NCBI GenBank assembly: GCA_002480645.1
Contig: DLCN01000020.1
Location: 1 to 64,000, forward strand
DNA length: 64,000 nt
Direction of reading: 5' to 3'
From: Balneolaceae bacterium UBA7797
GTDB taxonomy: Bacteria; Bacteroidota; Rhodothermia; Balneolales; Balneolaceae
In this document: piece after piece, positions 8,028-18,100 of the stretch
How the letters are laid out: every line of letters starts with the position of its first letter
Position numbering within the stretch: position 1 is the first letter of the stretch
Program-made: the position numbers and the translations under genes
The notes under the pieces: model-generated
What the model was told of the DNA's origin: nothing
Database searches by the model: none
The model's input: only the letters and a program-made list of their open reading frames with translations

Positions 8028-9137
8028 TTATTTGGCCGTTACTTTGTAAATGCCTTTTCCCTCCACGCCGACGTAAATGATCCCGTCAGGACCTTCTTCC
8101 ACGCTGCGAACACGACCGATACCGTTCAGTACTTCTTCCCTGCCGGTTACGGTGTCGCCATCTAATTTTACGAGATGCAAGAAGCCGAATTTCAGTGACC
8201 CCACCAACAGATGTCCTTTCCAGTCCGGATAGGTATCGCTGGTCACAAAAGCCATTCCTGAAGGCGCAATGGATGGCACCCAATAGGTGGCCGGCTGTTC
8301 CATGCCTGCCCGAGCAGTATCTTCGGCAAACTCGGTACCGTTATAGTTGATCCCGTAACTGATCACCGGCCAGCCGTAATTCTTTCCGGGCTGAATGATA
8401 TTGAGCTCATCCCCACCCTGTGGTCCGTGTTCATGCGCCCAGATCTTTCCGCTCCACGGGTTCATTTCCATGCCCTGCTGATTCCGGTGTCCGTACGAAT
8501 AAATGGCCTTCTTAGCGCCTGATTCGTTGTAGAACGGATTGTCTTCCGGGATGCGGCCATCATCAAAAATGCGGTACACTTTACCCATATCGCTGGTTAT
8601 ATCCTGTGGATACACATCTCTGTTCCCGCGGTCTCCCACGGTAAAATAGAGATAGCCGTTGTTATCAAATTCCAACCGGCTGCCAAAGTGCTGGCCGCGA
8701 TTGCTGTTCGGTCCAGCTTTGTACAATACTTCTGTTCCGGTGAGGGCATTTCCTTCCAGTTTTGTGCGGATCACTTTCGTATTGGCACCATCCCCTTCAC
8801 CTTCGGTGGATGCATACGTAAAATAGATCCAGCCATTTTCTTCATAATCCGGGTGGACCCTTACATCCATGAATCCTCCCTGACCCTGTTGCACCAGATC
8901 ATCCGGCACATTCGAGATCGTTGATACAATTTCGCCCTCTCTTACCAGAAACAGATCTCCGCCTCTTTCCGTAACCAGCATATCTCCGTTGGGTAACCAG
9001 TCAAATCCCCAGGGTACTTCAATTCCTTCTACGTAAAGTTCGAACCCGTATTCTTTTTCATTGGTAGTGTTTCGCTCAGGATCGGTCGTGGCTGCGCACG
9101 AAACGAATACAAGAGCCAGTATGGCCAGCTTTTTCAT
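8028..9137 (-). CDS. PQQ-dependent aldose sugar dehydrogenase (Asd/YliI-like), exported
   Basis: The 369-residue product resembles soluble aldose sugar dehydrogenases that oxidise sugars with pyrroloquinoline quinone, built as a six-bladed propeller. Visible family features are WGFDWLPNGDMLVTERGGDL, an RVHPDYEENGWIYFTYAS blade, the GQHFGSRLEFDNNGYLYFTVGDRG region, YSYGHRNQQGMEMNPWSGKIWAHEHGPQGGDELN with the expected catalytic His-rich stretch, and KNYGWPVISYG. A short signal ends in VSCAAT, a weak lipobox, so it may be lipid-anchored. No pqq biosynthesis genes are nearby, so cofactor supply is unresolved. The gene appears monocistronic and ends at the shared terminator. Confidence 0.9.
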   Translation of the reverse strand: MKKLAILALVFVSCAATTDPERNTTNEKEYGFELYVEGIEVPWGFDWLPNGDMLVTERGGDLFLVREGEIVSTISNVPDDLVQQGQGGFMDVRVHPDYEENGWIYFTYASTEGEGDGANTKVIRTKLEGNALTGTEVLYKAGPNSNRGQHFGSRLEFDNNGYLYFTVGDRGNRDVYPQDITSDMGKVYRIFDDGRIPEDNPFYNESGAKKAIYSYGHRNQQGMEMNPWSGKIWAHEHGPQGGDELNIIQPGKNYGWPVISYGINYNGTEFAEDTARAGMEQPATYWVPSIAPSGMAFVTSDTYPDWKGHLLVGSLKFGFLHLVKLDGDTVTGREEVLNGIGRVRSVEEGPDGIIYVGVEGKGIYKVTAK

Positions 9138-9174
9138 GATGTTTGTTTGTGATTAGTAATTGATTGAATCGGAC

Positions 9175-10041
9175 TTAATTGAAGATAATAGTCCGGTTAG
9201 CGGTTACCAAAGTTTTACGCTGTATATGTTTCCAAACAGCGCGGGACAGCACTAACGTTTCCAGATCCCGCCCTTTTCTTATCAGATCCTGAATGGAGTC
9301 GCGATGGGTAACCGGCACAATGTCCTGCTCTATGATAGGACCTTCGTCCAGATCTTCTGTTACATAATGGCTGGTGGCCCCGATAATCTTTACCCCGCGT
9401 TCGTAGGCCGAATGGTAGGGGCGCGCCCCCGGAAATGCCGGCAGAAAAGAGTGATGGATGTTGATGATGTTATTGCGATACGCATCAATGAACGAAGGAG
9501 ACAGGATCTGCATGTACCGGGCCAATACGATGAGCTCAATATTGTGTTCTTTGAGCAGTTCGATCTGCGCCGCTTCCTGTTCGGCTTTATTCTCTTTGGT
9601 GATGGGCAGGCATTGATATTCGATCCCGAATTTCTCCGCAATTTCCCGGGCATCTTCATGATTACTGATGATGAGCGGGATATCTACCATCCACTCTTTG
9701 GTCTTCCAGCGGCCCAGAATGTCGAACAAACAGTGTAATTGCTTTGATACAAACAGCGCAATCCGCGGTGGCTTATCGGAAAAGGAGAGATCCCAGTTCA
9801 TGGAATACGTGCCCGCCACCATCGTGTTGAATGTGCTCCCGATCTCTTCCCGAGGAATCCCGAAGTTGTTCAGGTCCCATGATACCCGCATAAAGAATTT
9901 TCTGTTATCCGAATCGGTGTGTTGATCCAGATCGAGGATATTACCTCCGTGATCCAGAATAAAACTGGTGACCTCAGCAATGATCCCGGGCCGGTCTTCG
10001 CAATAGATCCTGAGAATGGCTTCGTTTATATCGGTATGCAT
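9175..10041 (-). CDS. purU: Formyltetrahydrofolate deformylase
   Basis: PurU hydrolyses 10-formyl-THF to formate and THF, balancing one-carbon pools with purine synthesis. The 288-residue length is typical. Residues 1-80 form an ACT domain (ILRIYCEDRPGIIAEVTSFI). The rest is a formyl transferase-like catalytic domain with LARYMQILS, the NIHHSFLPAFPGA motif containing the catalytic His, and the Asp-bearing HYVTEDLDEGPII. It lies 8 bp downstream of a thioredoxin-like gene on the same strand, so the two are probably co-transcribed. I see no functional reason for that pairing. Confidence 0.95.
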   Translation of the reverse strand: MHTDINEAILRIYCEDRPGIIAEVTSFILDHGGNILDLDQHTDSDNRKFFMRVSWDLNNFGIPREEIGSTFNTMVAGTYSMNWDLSFSDKPPRIALFVSKQLHCLFDILGRWKTKEWMVDIPLIISNHEDAREIAEKFGIEYQCLPITKENKAEQEAAQIELLKEHNIELIVLARYMQILSPSFIDAYRNNIINIHHSFLPAFPGARPYHSAYERGVKIIGATSHYVTEDLDEGPIIEQDIVPVTHRDSIQDLIRKGRDLETLVLSRAVWKHIQRKTLVTANRTIIFN

Positions 10042-10049
10042 CCGGTATC

Positions 10050-10508
10050 CTATCGGTAAAGAAACTGACGGAATTCGTCTACATTCATGTATCCGGTCTT
10101 TTTCTTGATCTCCTTTCCGTCAGCATCCAGAATAATAGTGGTTGGATACACAAACACGCCAAATTCTTTGGCCCATTCTCTCGAATTTACCGCCTCCCCG
10201 TTAAATGTGATCATCTCATCAGAATTTCCATTTATTTTTACGGGAACGTAACCGGCGTCGAGAACGGCTCTCACCGTTGGATCGGGATAGGTTTCGCGCT
10301 CCATTGCCCGGCAGTATTTACATCCGTCTTCATACACATCCACCAGGATCAGTTTTTCACTTTCTGATGCAACTTTTTGTCCGGTTTCCAGTGTTTGCCA
10401 GTCCGGTGCATTGGGTATTTCGGTATTGGTGGTCTCATGGAGTGCATTGTACATGAAGAATGCGATAAAACCGACAATTACGACTGCTATAATACTCTTT
10501 TTGTTCAT
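10050..10508 (-). CDS. Membrane-anchored thioredoxin-like protein
   Basis: This 152-residue protein has one N-terminal membrane segment (residues 5-22) and a periplasmic thioredoxin fold. The redox motif is C63-K-Y-C66 in YEDGCKYCRAMERETY, and a cis-Pro region occurs at VFVYPTTII. This pattern fits the thioredoxin_7/SoxW or DsbD-gamma-like group, which keeps periplasmic thiols reduced or serves a specific partner. No DsbD or cytochrome maturation gene is adjacent. It is the first gene of an apparent operon with purU. Confidence 0.85.
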   Translation of the reverse strand: MNKKSIIAVVIVGFIAFFMYNALHETTNTEIPNAPDWQTLETGQKVASESEKLILVDVYEDGCKYCRAMERETYPDPTVRAVLDAGYVPVKINGNSDEMITFNGEAVNSREWAKEFGVFVYPTTIILDADGKEIKKKTGYMNVDEFRQFLYR

Positions 10509-10582
10509 TGTGCCTGCTATTAAACAATTTTAGTTGCTAAAATAAATATCTTTGTCCACCAAACGAACATCTTTTTTAAATC

Positions 10583-10786
10583 ATGCCCGAAATCAGAGAT
10601 AGCTACAAACTGGGAGACATACAGGTTACCGTTAGTGAATCTGAAAAACCGAATAAACTGTTGGTATCCTGTAATAACGGGGAGTTCAGATCTGAATTTA
10701 CCGTTAGTGAGTATGAGTTCGCGAATTATAAGCGGCTCATGAATCAGCGTATCACCGATGCTTTTGCCTCCGGAGAGGAAGACTGA
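10583..10786 (+). CDS. Small conserved-looking protein of unknown function
   Basis: This 67-residue protein starts at an ATG 74 bp from the divergent thioredoxin-like gene. It is hydrophilic, has no signal peptide, and shows a predicted beta-hairpin followed by an amphipathic helix (SEYEFANYKRLMNQRITDAF) with an acidic tail. I recognise no family. The reading frame has good codon usage and lies on an otherwise empty strand, which supports it as a real gene. Confidence 0.6.
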   Translation: MPEIRDSYKLGDIQVTVSESEKPNKLLVSCNNGEFRSEFTVSEYEFANYKRLMNQRITDAFASGEED

Positions 10787-10902
10787 TCTGCTTCCGAAAC
10801 ACGGCCGGGCAGGTGCCTGCTAACTCAACAATTTTATAAACTTCGGAACTGATCACCTTATTTCGTGTAGCATTGTATGTAACACTAATTAATGAACATA
10901 CA

Positions 10903-11346
10903 ATGAGAAAGCTATTCGTTTCTATTACCTTTTTGGGGCTGTTCTTACTTTTCGGTACTCAGGGGTATGCACAAAACACCGATCCTTTTCAAAAGATCAA
11001 AACCCACCTTAACGAAGTGGTGAAAGATATCCACCAGACCACAGAACCTGAGTTAAAACGGGAGAAACTGGACACCGAACTCACCGGTCTGATCTCCACC
11101 ATCAGTAAAGTGGAAAATATGGATGGAATTCCTGATACCGACCGGGATAACCTTTCTGATCTGAGGACGGATCTACAGAACAAAAAAGACGAATTGAATG
11201 GCGAGAACGGCTATGCCCGGGTTCCGTCAAACCAATTGAACGATTATGCCACCTTTGTCCAACAGGACCTGGAGCAGGCTGATAGTGTGGTTACGCTGAG
11301 CCTGAGTACGGCTCTGCTGATCGTGATCATCTTATTACTACTCTGA
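10903..11346 (+). CDS. Exported protein with C-terminal membrane anchor, unknown function
   Basis: The ATG at 10903 is preferred over an upstream TTG because it begins directly with a signal peptide (MRKLFVSITFLGLFLLFG, with cleavage probable after GYAQ). The mature part (about 120 residues) is highly charged and helical, probably coiled coil. The protein ends in a hydrophobic stretch of about 16 residues (LSTALLIVIILLLL) that runs to the stop codon, a tail anchor. The next gene, a clostripain-like lipoprotein, starts 21 bp downstream, so the two are likely one operon. No family is recognised. Confidence 0.72.
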   Translation: MRKLFVSITFLGLFLLFGTQGYAQNTDPFQKIKTHLNEVVKDIHQTTEPELKREKLDTELTGLISTISKVENMDGIPDTDRDNLSDLRTDLQNKKDELNGENGYARVPSNQLNDYATFVQQDLEQADSVVTLSLSTALLIVIILLLL

Positions 11347-11367
11347 CCGGAACCGGAGGGAATACAA

Positions 11368-12423
11368 ATGTCCGGACATACATCTTTTATATCTTCAAAG
11401 ATCCTGTGGTTACTTGCCGGTATCGGGCTTGTCAGTGGGGCCTGCACCGGCTCACGATCCCTGAACAAGCAAGTACCGGTGAACAAAGATACTGCGCCGG
11501 ACTATTCCCTCATCTACGTAATACATGGTGACGGGGATTATCTCTACCATGATGACGGTAAGGCCATTAAGGCTGATGAACACGCTGTAAAAAAAGCTTA
11601 TTCGGTAGCGCTGAAAGCACATCATGGAGAGGTGTTTATCTTTCATCAGAAGCCGGAGCGTAAGGCCGCCCTGTTCTTCCCTAAAAAAGACCGGGAGTGG
11701 TTTCATTACCGCAATGGAAAGCTCGTCGACTACGGCACTTATTCTCCCCAAAACGGTGGATTACAAGCCGAAGCAAGGATATACTCAGCACGAACAGAAG
11801 CCCGGAACGCTGACACCTATTTCTTTTATTTCGGACATGAGATCCCGCAGGCACCTAACTCAGTGTATCATCGTTCGGCATCCGATCTGTATTATGATTC
11901 CCGCCTCTTTGCGCATGATCTTTCGCTGTTCAGTAACAATATCGCCCTCACCACCCTGTCTACCTGCAACAATGGCACTCCTTCTATGATCCGGTCTCTG
12001 TCCGGAAAAACAGAGGCAGTCATTGCTTCCCCCACCGAATTACATCTTTCCTACCTGGATACCGAGGGTATTCTGATGCTGGAAAATGCCCCGGACACCG
12101 ATGTGATCGCCCTCGCCGATACCATCTCCATGACTTCTTATCAACGATTATCGCAAGAAGTAGCTACGGCGGTAACCATTGCCGTATATGACCTAAGAGT
12201 GGTTTCCGAATATGTGGATGAGTTGTATGAACCCTATCTGGAATATAAAAACTCAACTTCCGTTACCAATTCCCGCATCACAACGGCCCGGGATTGTTTC
12301 AGTTTACCTGAATATGCAAACATAGATCAAACAGAAGGCGTACAGGTTTTTTACAGTGCACCGCAATTCGGAGTTAAAAAGGGAGAACGTGCTGCCACTC
12401 ATTCCGGCTGGGGATGTAAATAA
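11368..12423 (+). CDS. Lipoprotein with clostripain/caspase-like dyad (tentative)
   Basis: This 351-residue protein has a signal and lipobox (SGAC, C26). The following domain starts YSLIYVIHGDGDYLYH. It later has FFYFGHEIP with H157 and TTLSTCNNGTP with C200, each after a hydrophobic strand. His and Cys at the ends of adjacent strands is the arrangement of clan CD peptidases such as clostripain (C11), so a cysteine peptidase is a reasonable inference, but I cannot confirm homology. It would act at the periplasmic face of a membrane. It follows the tail-anchored gene by 21 bp and converges on the DUF5706-like gene with an 11 bp gap. Confidence 0.65.
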   Translation: MSGHTSFISSKILWLLAGIGLVSGACTGSRSLNKQVPVNKDTAPDYSLIYVIHGDGDYLYHDDGKAIKADEHAVKKAYSVALKAHHGEVFIFHQKPERKAALFFPKKDREWFHYRNGKLVDYGTYSPQNGGLQAEARIYSARTEARNADTYFFYFGHEIPQAPNSVYHRSASDLYYDSRLFAHDLSLFSNNIALTTLSTCNNGTPSMIRSLSGKTEAVIASPTELHLSYLDTEGILMLENAPDTDVIALADTISMTSYQRLSQEVATAVTIAVYDLRVVSEYVDELYEPYLEYKNSTSVTNSRITTARDCFSLPEYANIDQTEGVQVFYSAPQFGVKKGERAATHSGWGCK

Positions 12424-12434
12424 CGGCTGTTTTC

Positions 12435-13004
12435 TTAGTGCGCAACGTAGTTGAAAATGATGATGAAGCCGATCACGGATAAAATGAGGCCGAACATCAG
12501 GAAGTCATAGGAAAAGCGAAGCAGCTTGTACTTTTTGGTGAGCACCTTGCCGATCCCATAAATATCTCTGGCTAAATTGTCGTATAAGCTGGTGCTGTCC
12601 TGCATCAGTTCTTCGAGGCCTTCCACAAATTCTTCGCGACTCAGCATGTGGTAATTTCCAAAGAACAGGATATTGGCTTTGTTCGAGCGTACATCATCCA
12701 GGGTAACCTGTTCGCTGCTTATCCTCGGGCGGGCAGATAAAATAGCAAACACCATAGAGATCACCGAAGTGATCAATAAGATGGCGGTTGGAATGAGCAG
12801 CCAGGGATTTGAATCGATCTTGGGGGAAATGGAAGCAAGAATGATCGAGATAATGATACCATTGATACTGATCATGATATTCGATTTGTTATCAGCAATA
12901 TTGCTCAGATCCATATGGGTGCGATACAGTGTTCTGAACATATCAGATACTCCCCGTTTCGATGACCCGAGCTTCTTTTCTTTCTTCTTCGTTTGTTCTT
13001 CCAT
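12435..13004 (-). CDS. DUF5706/PycTM-like membrane protein
   Basis: The 189-residue protein resembles the transmembrane effector of Pycsar anti-phage systems and related DUF5706 proteins. The hallmark is LSNIADNKSNIMISINGIIIS at about residues 33-53. Two helices follow (about 46-62 and 68-90), then a conserved soluble part (SNKANILFFGNYHMLSREEF) and a last helix near 166-186. In Pycsar this class responds to a cyclic nucleotide and damages the inner membrane. Relatives in Bacteroidota also occur fused or next to HD phosphohydrolases with unknown roles. Here the gene lies 66 bp downstream of a class III nucleotide cyclase on the same strand, the order expected for cyclase plus effector. The defence role is inference. 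Confidence 0.8.
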   Translation of the reverse strand: MEEQTKKKEKKLGSSKRGVSDMFRTLYRTHMDLSNIADNKSNIMISINGIIISIILASISPKIDSNPWLLIPTAILLITSVISMVFAILSARPRISSEQVTLDDVRSNKANILFFGNYHMLSREEFVEGLEELMQDSTSLYDNLARDIYGIGKVLTKKYKLLRFSYDFLMFGLILSVIGFIIIFNYVAH

Positions 13005-13070
13005 ACTTACCCTGCTTATTTAGATCTAAGCAAATCTACTAAATACACCGTTTAGTTCAGTATCCTTTTT

Positions 13071-15038
13071 TTATTGAACCATCTCGCTGGCAATTCGGTG
13101 TTCGGGGCATAATCTCTGGAAGATCCTCACATAATCGGGATCATTCTTCAGCGGGTCGAAGGTGGGTATGGTATGAAGAAATAATACCGCACCGAACCGC
13201 TCATCCACCGCCTGCTCTATCGATTGAAGCGTCCTTTCTTTATCCCCCAAAGCGGCATAGATCAGGGCCTGCCCAATGACCAGATTTAAATTGTGATTCT
13301 CCTGCTCCACCTGTTTCATGCGCTCCAGGATACGATACGCTTTTTCTTTATTGCCTTTTAATGCCTCAATGTAGCCTAACAGCGGGATACTATCCATGTC
13401 TTTCCCGCTGATCGTGATCGCTTTTCGAATGGTTTCTTCGGCTCTTTCATAGTCTTTCATGTTGATATAAACCGCGGTAAGCCCGGCATAGGCCGGTATG
13501 TACAGTTTATCCAGATCAAAAATCTCGTTATAGATGGCCAGTGCTTTCTTATCGTTGCCCATGATGTTATACGCTTTTGCCAATTCCTGCTTAGCGGGTA
13601 ATGAAAGCGGGTCGAGCGATACGGCTTCTTTAAAATAACGCACCATCTTTTCGTTATTTCCCACGATCATCGCGTGATAACCCAGTCCCATTCGGGCGTC
13701 TATATTATCCGGATCCAGGGTAATTGCTTTTCTGAAACAAGCCTCTGCCTCGGGGAAGTCCCATTTAAAGAGCAGATTTACAATTCCCAGAGCGGCGTAC
13801 GATTCACTGGAGTTATTATCCAGTTCCAGAGCTTTGGTGGCATACGCTTCTGCTTTTTTGAGCGCCTCATTGCCGGTTACAAATCCGATCGCGGCCAGAA
13901 AACTATAACAATTAGCCAGGGCTGAATAGGCTTTGGTGTAGGTGTCACATTCAGAAATAGCCAGTTCGTAATATTCGATGGCTTTGAACACGGCATCCGG
14001 AGTGCGCTTATTCCAGTAAAAACGCCCTTTCAGATAATGATTGTAGGCCACCACATTGTCGGTGGATGCTTCGTATACTTTTTTAGAGCTCGACAGATTG
14101 AAGCTGTTCTTTAGCTCATCGGATATCTTCCGGGCGATCTCATCCTGTACTTCAAAAATGTCTTTTAATTCCCGGTCGAAATTCTCCGACCACTTATGAA
14201 ACCCGTCGCTGGTGTTGATCAACTGTGCCGTTACTCTTACCCGGTTGCCGAACTTTCTTACACTTCCTTCTAATACGGTAGCCACGTTCAGTTCTTCTCC
14301 GATCTTCCGGATGTCTTTAGACTGATCTTTATACGCAAATACCGAGGTTCTCGATGCCACCGACATCCCTTTATGTTTTACCAGCGCATTGATGATCTCC
14401 TCGGTGATGCCGTCACTGAAGTATTCATTTTCAGGATCTGAACTCATGTTCATGAAGGGTAACACGGCCACGCTGTTCTCAAAGGTACCGGTCAGGTTTT
14501 CGATATAACTCTGGCTGGGCACCTCAAGTCCCTTGTGGGCTAAGGCAAATATTCCGATCGGTTGAAATACATTCTTCAGCTCATGTTTTCCAAAAGCTTC
14601 TACTCTGAGTCCCGGATGATTTTTGATCTCATCAAAGATCTTTTCCGACATCAAAACGGATCCGGGTATGCCCAGGCCCTGAATACGCGCTGCGATATTT
14701 ACCGCATCCCCGTAAATTCCTTCATCATCGTACACCACATCCCCCAGGTGGATACCAATTCTGAGCGGCACTTTAGGTTCTTCCTGTCCTAATACCTGCT
14801 GTATCTTTTTTGCCGCATTCACTGCTTCGATCGCACTGCCGAACATACTCAGGGTTCCGTCTCCGTAATACTGCATGATCCGCCCGTTATGCTCCAGAAT
14901 ATAGTTTTCCAGCACTTTGCGTTGATGATCGCGCAGAGACTTCGCCTTCCCTTCATCTTCCTGCATAAAGCGGGTGTAGCCAACTATGTCGGCAAACATG
15001 ACGGCGGCTAATAATCGGATGTTGTTGTGTTCAGCCAT
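13071..15038 (-). CDS. Class III nucleotide cyclase fused to TPR repeats
   Basis: The 655-residue protein has a cyclase homology domain (residues about 8-170), an intermediate region like the FlgO/TolB-type N-domain (SVAVLPFMNMSSDPENEYFSDGITEEIINAL to about 310), and at least six TPRs to the C-terminus. Metal-binding D17 (MFADIVGYT) and D60 (YYGDG) are present, as are transition-state N114 and R118 (AVNIAAR). The two residues that select adenine in adenylate cyclases (Lys three before the GD glycine, Asp three before the second glycine) are Q56 and G107, so the nucleotide product is uncertain. TPR cyclases of this architecture are common in this group. The PycTM-like gene follows 66 bp downstream. 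Confidence 0.9.
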   Translation of the reverse strand: MAEHNNIRLLAAVMFADIVGYTRFMQEDEGKAKSLRDHQRKVLENYILEHNGRIMQYYGDGTLSMFGSAIEAVNAAKKIQQVLGQEEPKVPLRIGIHLGDVVYDDEGIYGDAVNIAARIQGLGIPGSVLMSEKIFDEIKNHPGLRVEAFGKHELKNVFQPIGIFALAHKGLEVPSQSYIENLTGTFENSVAVLPFMNMSSDPENEYFSDGITEEIINALVKHKGMSVASRTSVFAYKDQSKDIRKIGEELNVATVLEGSVRKFGNRVRVTAQLINTSDGFHKWSENFDRELKDIFEVQDEIARKISDELKNSFNLSSSKKVYEASTDNVVAYNHYLKGRFYWNKRTPDAVFKAIEYYELAISECDTYTKAYSALANCYSFLAAIGFVTGNEALKKAEAYATKALELDNNSSESYAALGIVNLLFKWDFPEAEACFRKAITLDPDNIDARMGLGYHAMIVGNNEKMVRYFKEAVSLDPLSLPAKQELAKAYNIMGNDKKALAIYNEIFDLDKLYIPAYAGLTAVYINMKDYERAEETIRKAITISGKDMDSIPLLGYIEALKGNKEKAYRILERMKQVEQENHNLNLVIGQALIYAALGDKERTLQSIEQAVDERFGAVLFLHTIPTFDPLKNDPDYVRIFQRLCPEHRIASEMVQ

Positions 15039-15103
15039 TCGTTGAATTTCCTGAGGTTAAAATGGGTTCTGCCCTGTTCTCAATTATGATGCCAGAACAG
15101 TGA

Positions 15104-18100
15104 TCAAAAGAAAAATCCTGCCGTAATTAACACATTATGACTGTCTTTTGATCTACCGAAGTAGCCGGATACGAGAACGGCGTCAAAAAGGTTAAACCAA
15201 ATTCCGCCTCCATATCCTTTATGCCAGATGGAGGAATTCTCATTATCGGTCCATACACGACCGATATCCATAAATGTGATGGCGCCCAGTTTTCCGCCCA
15301 CGTAGTGATTATAGATATCAAAAAGCTCGAACCGGAGTTCATTGTTACTGTAAAACGAGCTTCTTCCTGAAAATCTTCGGTTGTTGAATCCCCTCAGATT
15401 ATGGGAACCACCTACTGAGGTAGACTGATAGAATGGAAACGCTCCGATAATATGCTCACCCCCAACCCGGCCGGCATACGTGACCTGTCTTTTTGTCTCG
15501 GCAGTGTAGTACAAACTAAGAGCAGAATTCAGTTTGGTGTGATTGGTACTGAACTCATTCAATCCGATATAGTATTCCGATTGCAGATCAAAGTTAACCC
15601 CATTGGTTGGATTGGGGTCATGACCCGCATCATTAATTGAAAAACCAATTTTTGTGGCTGAATAATACTGATCATTAAAAATATTCGGGTTAACTCCGGC
15701 CTGTGGATTGGTGAGGATATTATTTGAACCCTGCACATCTTTCACATCGGTAAACACCAACCCGGTTGTGGCATTGAATGTGACGGTCTCATTTCTGCTT
15801 TTACTCAGTCCTCCGGAGATCTCATATTGAGATAATAATCCCCGGTAATAATTGATCGACCGGCTTTTCGGGTCGGCTGTTTCATTACCCAATCCATAAA
15901 AATAACGGAAACTGCCCGGTAATTTTACCAACCCGTCGGCAGAAATATCCAGCCCTTGTTTAACCTCGTACCACACGCCTTTATACTTTAAGGTTGCGGC
16001 CATGGTAAGTGGTGCCAGATTACCCACAATATATTGATCGAAAGCCGGTAACCGGCGGAATGAGTGGCGTGTTATCATAGGGCCGCCACCGATAAACAGC
16101 CCGTCGTTACTGTTGTAGTTGAAGTAAAATTTCGCCCGCACTGAATTCCAGGCATAATCATCCTCCATGTTATACTGATTGATAGCAGGGTCGGCTTCGG
16201 TGGTTATTCCGGCACCCTTTCCCAGCTCAAAGGAGTTACCTGCTTCTGTATCGTATACAAATACATGTTTCCGGATGCCGGGATCTTCATCGATGAACTC
16301 ATCATTTCCTGCACCACCAACTATTCGCAGCCGGATCTTATTGGTGGCCTTACCGTTAAGAATGATCTGATCATTATCTCCCATGGCAAAGATCCTGAGT
16401 TCACGGGTTTCCTGATCGTTGAACGTCCGGTCGAAGTAGAGATCCCTGAGTTTTCCCTTTCCGCTTAGTTTGTAGATCTGTACCCGGACATGATGTTCGT
16501 CGGGGATGGTGATGAGAATTCGTTCCCTTTTATGGCTCGCCGGAATGCTTACCACTTTACTGATCAGACGGTAATATTGTTCGGTTACTGCCCGAAGCTG
16601 ATCACGGCGTACTTTCAAAATGCGGATCATATCCTCCCCGTGCAGTTCATACACCGCTCCGGGATATGATCTTACTGCAGATTCTATGGCTTCGTCGGTT
16701 AAATTTTGCTGTAACTCTTCCGCGATCGTCAGCCAGTCTTCTTTGGTAAGCTGATTGGTGAAGCGCCGTGTGATCCCTAACGAGTTATAGTTCAATCCTT
16801 TCAGGTCGCCATAGGATTCTTCCGTATTCTGATACTGAAAGAACGGGCCAAACTTTGCCAGCGTTGGCGCAAATCCATTGAGTTTCATGAGGGCCACATC
16901 CCGGTCGCGGGGAATGGGTCTGTAGATCTTTCCCTGATTATCATCCGGCTCCACCGCGGCCCAGCGCCATTGATCGTAGTGCCGGTCCCAATCGCCGATA
17001 AACATATCGAACAACCGCGACCGCGCCATCAGGGGTTGATCGATCCGGTGATCAATGTCACCATCCACTTCCCGGAGCATATCAAACCAACCCATAACGT
17101 CTTCGGCATACTCAACAGAGGCCACATCACTCATATCGTTATCAGGTTTCTGCTCGAACAATGCCAGTGTTCCCGCCATTTCCTTGCCATATTCCCCCAA
17201 AAGTGGATCATCGGGTACATAGTAGATCGTTGGTTCCACGTGAAGGACTCCTGCCGCTCCCGATAACGAACTCACCACCAACGCTGCATATGGGTCAAGC
17301 ATGGAAAACTGATCCTGAGCTACATCCAACGCAAAAGTTTGTCGCAAGGCGTCAGACCAGATCTTGCCCGCCACCTTATCCACCGAACGCAGTACAAACT
17401 CCCGGTCATCTGAACCATCCAGATGCAGTGTATTACTTTGACCTTTCCCCCCTGAACGAACCACTTCCAGCCCTCCTTCAACTTCGGTTACATCAAAAAC
17501 CGGAAATTCTGACTCCACCGCCCACAGGTCTCTTCGGTTACTACCCATCAGCGCCCGCTTTATTGGTCCTGCTGATGCGTAATCGGGATTTGCTGCGGTA
17601 ACCACGGTACTATCAGAATAATCGTAATCCGGGAGTTCTTCAGGGGCTTCTTCCAGGGGATCGCCAAAACTACCCTGAATTTGCGTACGATAAAGTAATT
17701 CTCCGGAGCTGCCATCCCCTTTTGGCCTCCATGCTTCCATCCATACCGAGCCGTCTTTATATACTCTGAGTGATAAGAACCCTTTGCCTTCATAACTGAA
17801 CTCGGAATCCCTGCCATCGGCTACGAAATCTGTTTTAGATCCGGCTCCGCTAACGAGATGATGTTGGGTATAGCGTTTATTCTGCACCATTCTATGGTAT
17901 TGCAAACTATGTGCATGGCCCGACACATAGATGATCTCTTCTTTCTCACTAAAAGCCTCCTCCATATTTTGCACCATACTGCTATATAGCGGGTGGGTGA
18001 TGTCCTGCTTATACCCGAATATCTTTCGGTATAACACGTACAGTGAACCAAATACCGGTGGTTTTAAATGGGTCTTCAGCGGAAAATATCCTCCATGTCT

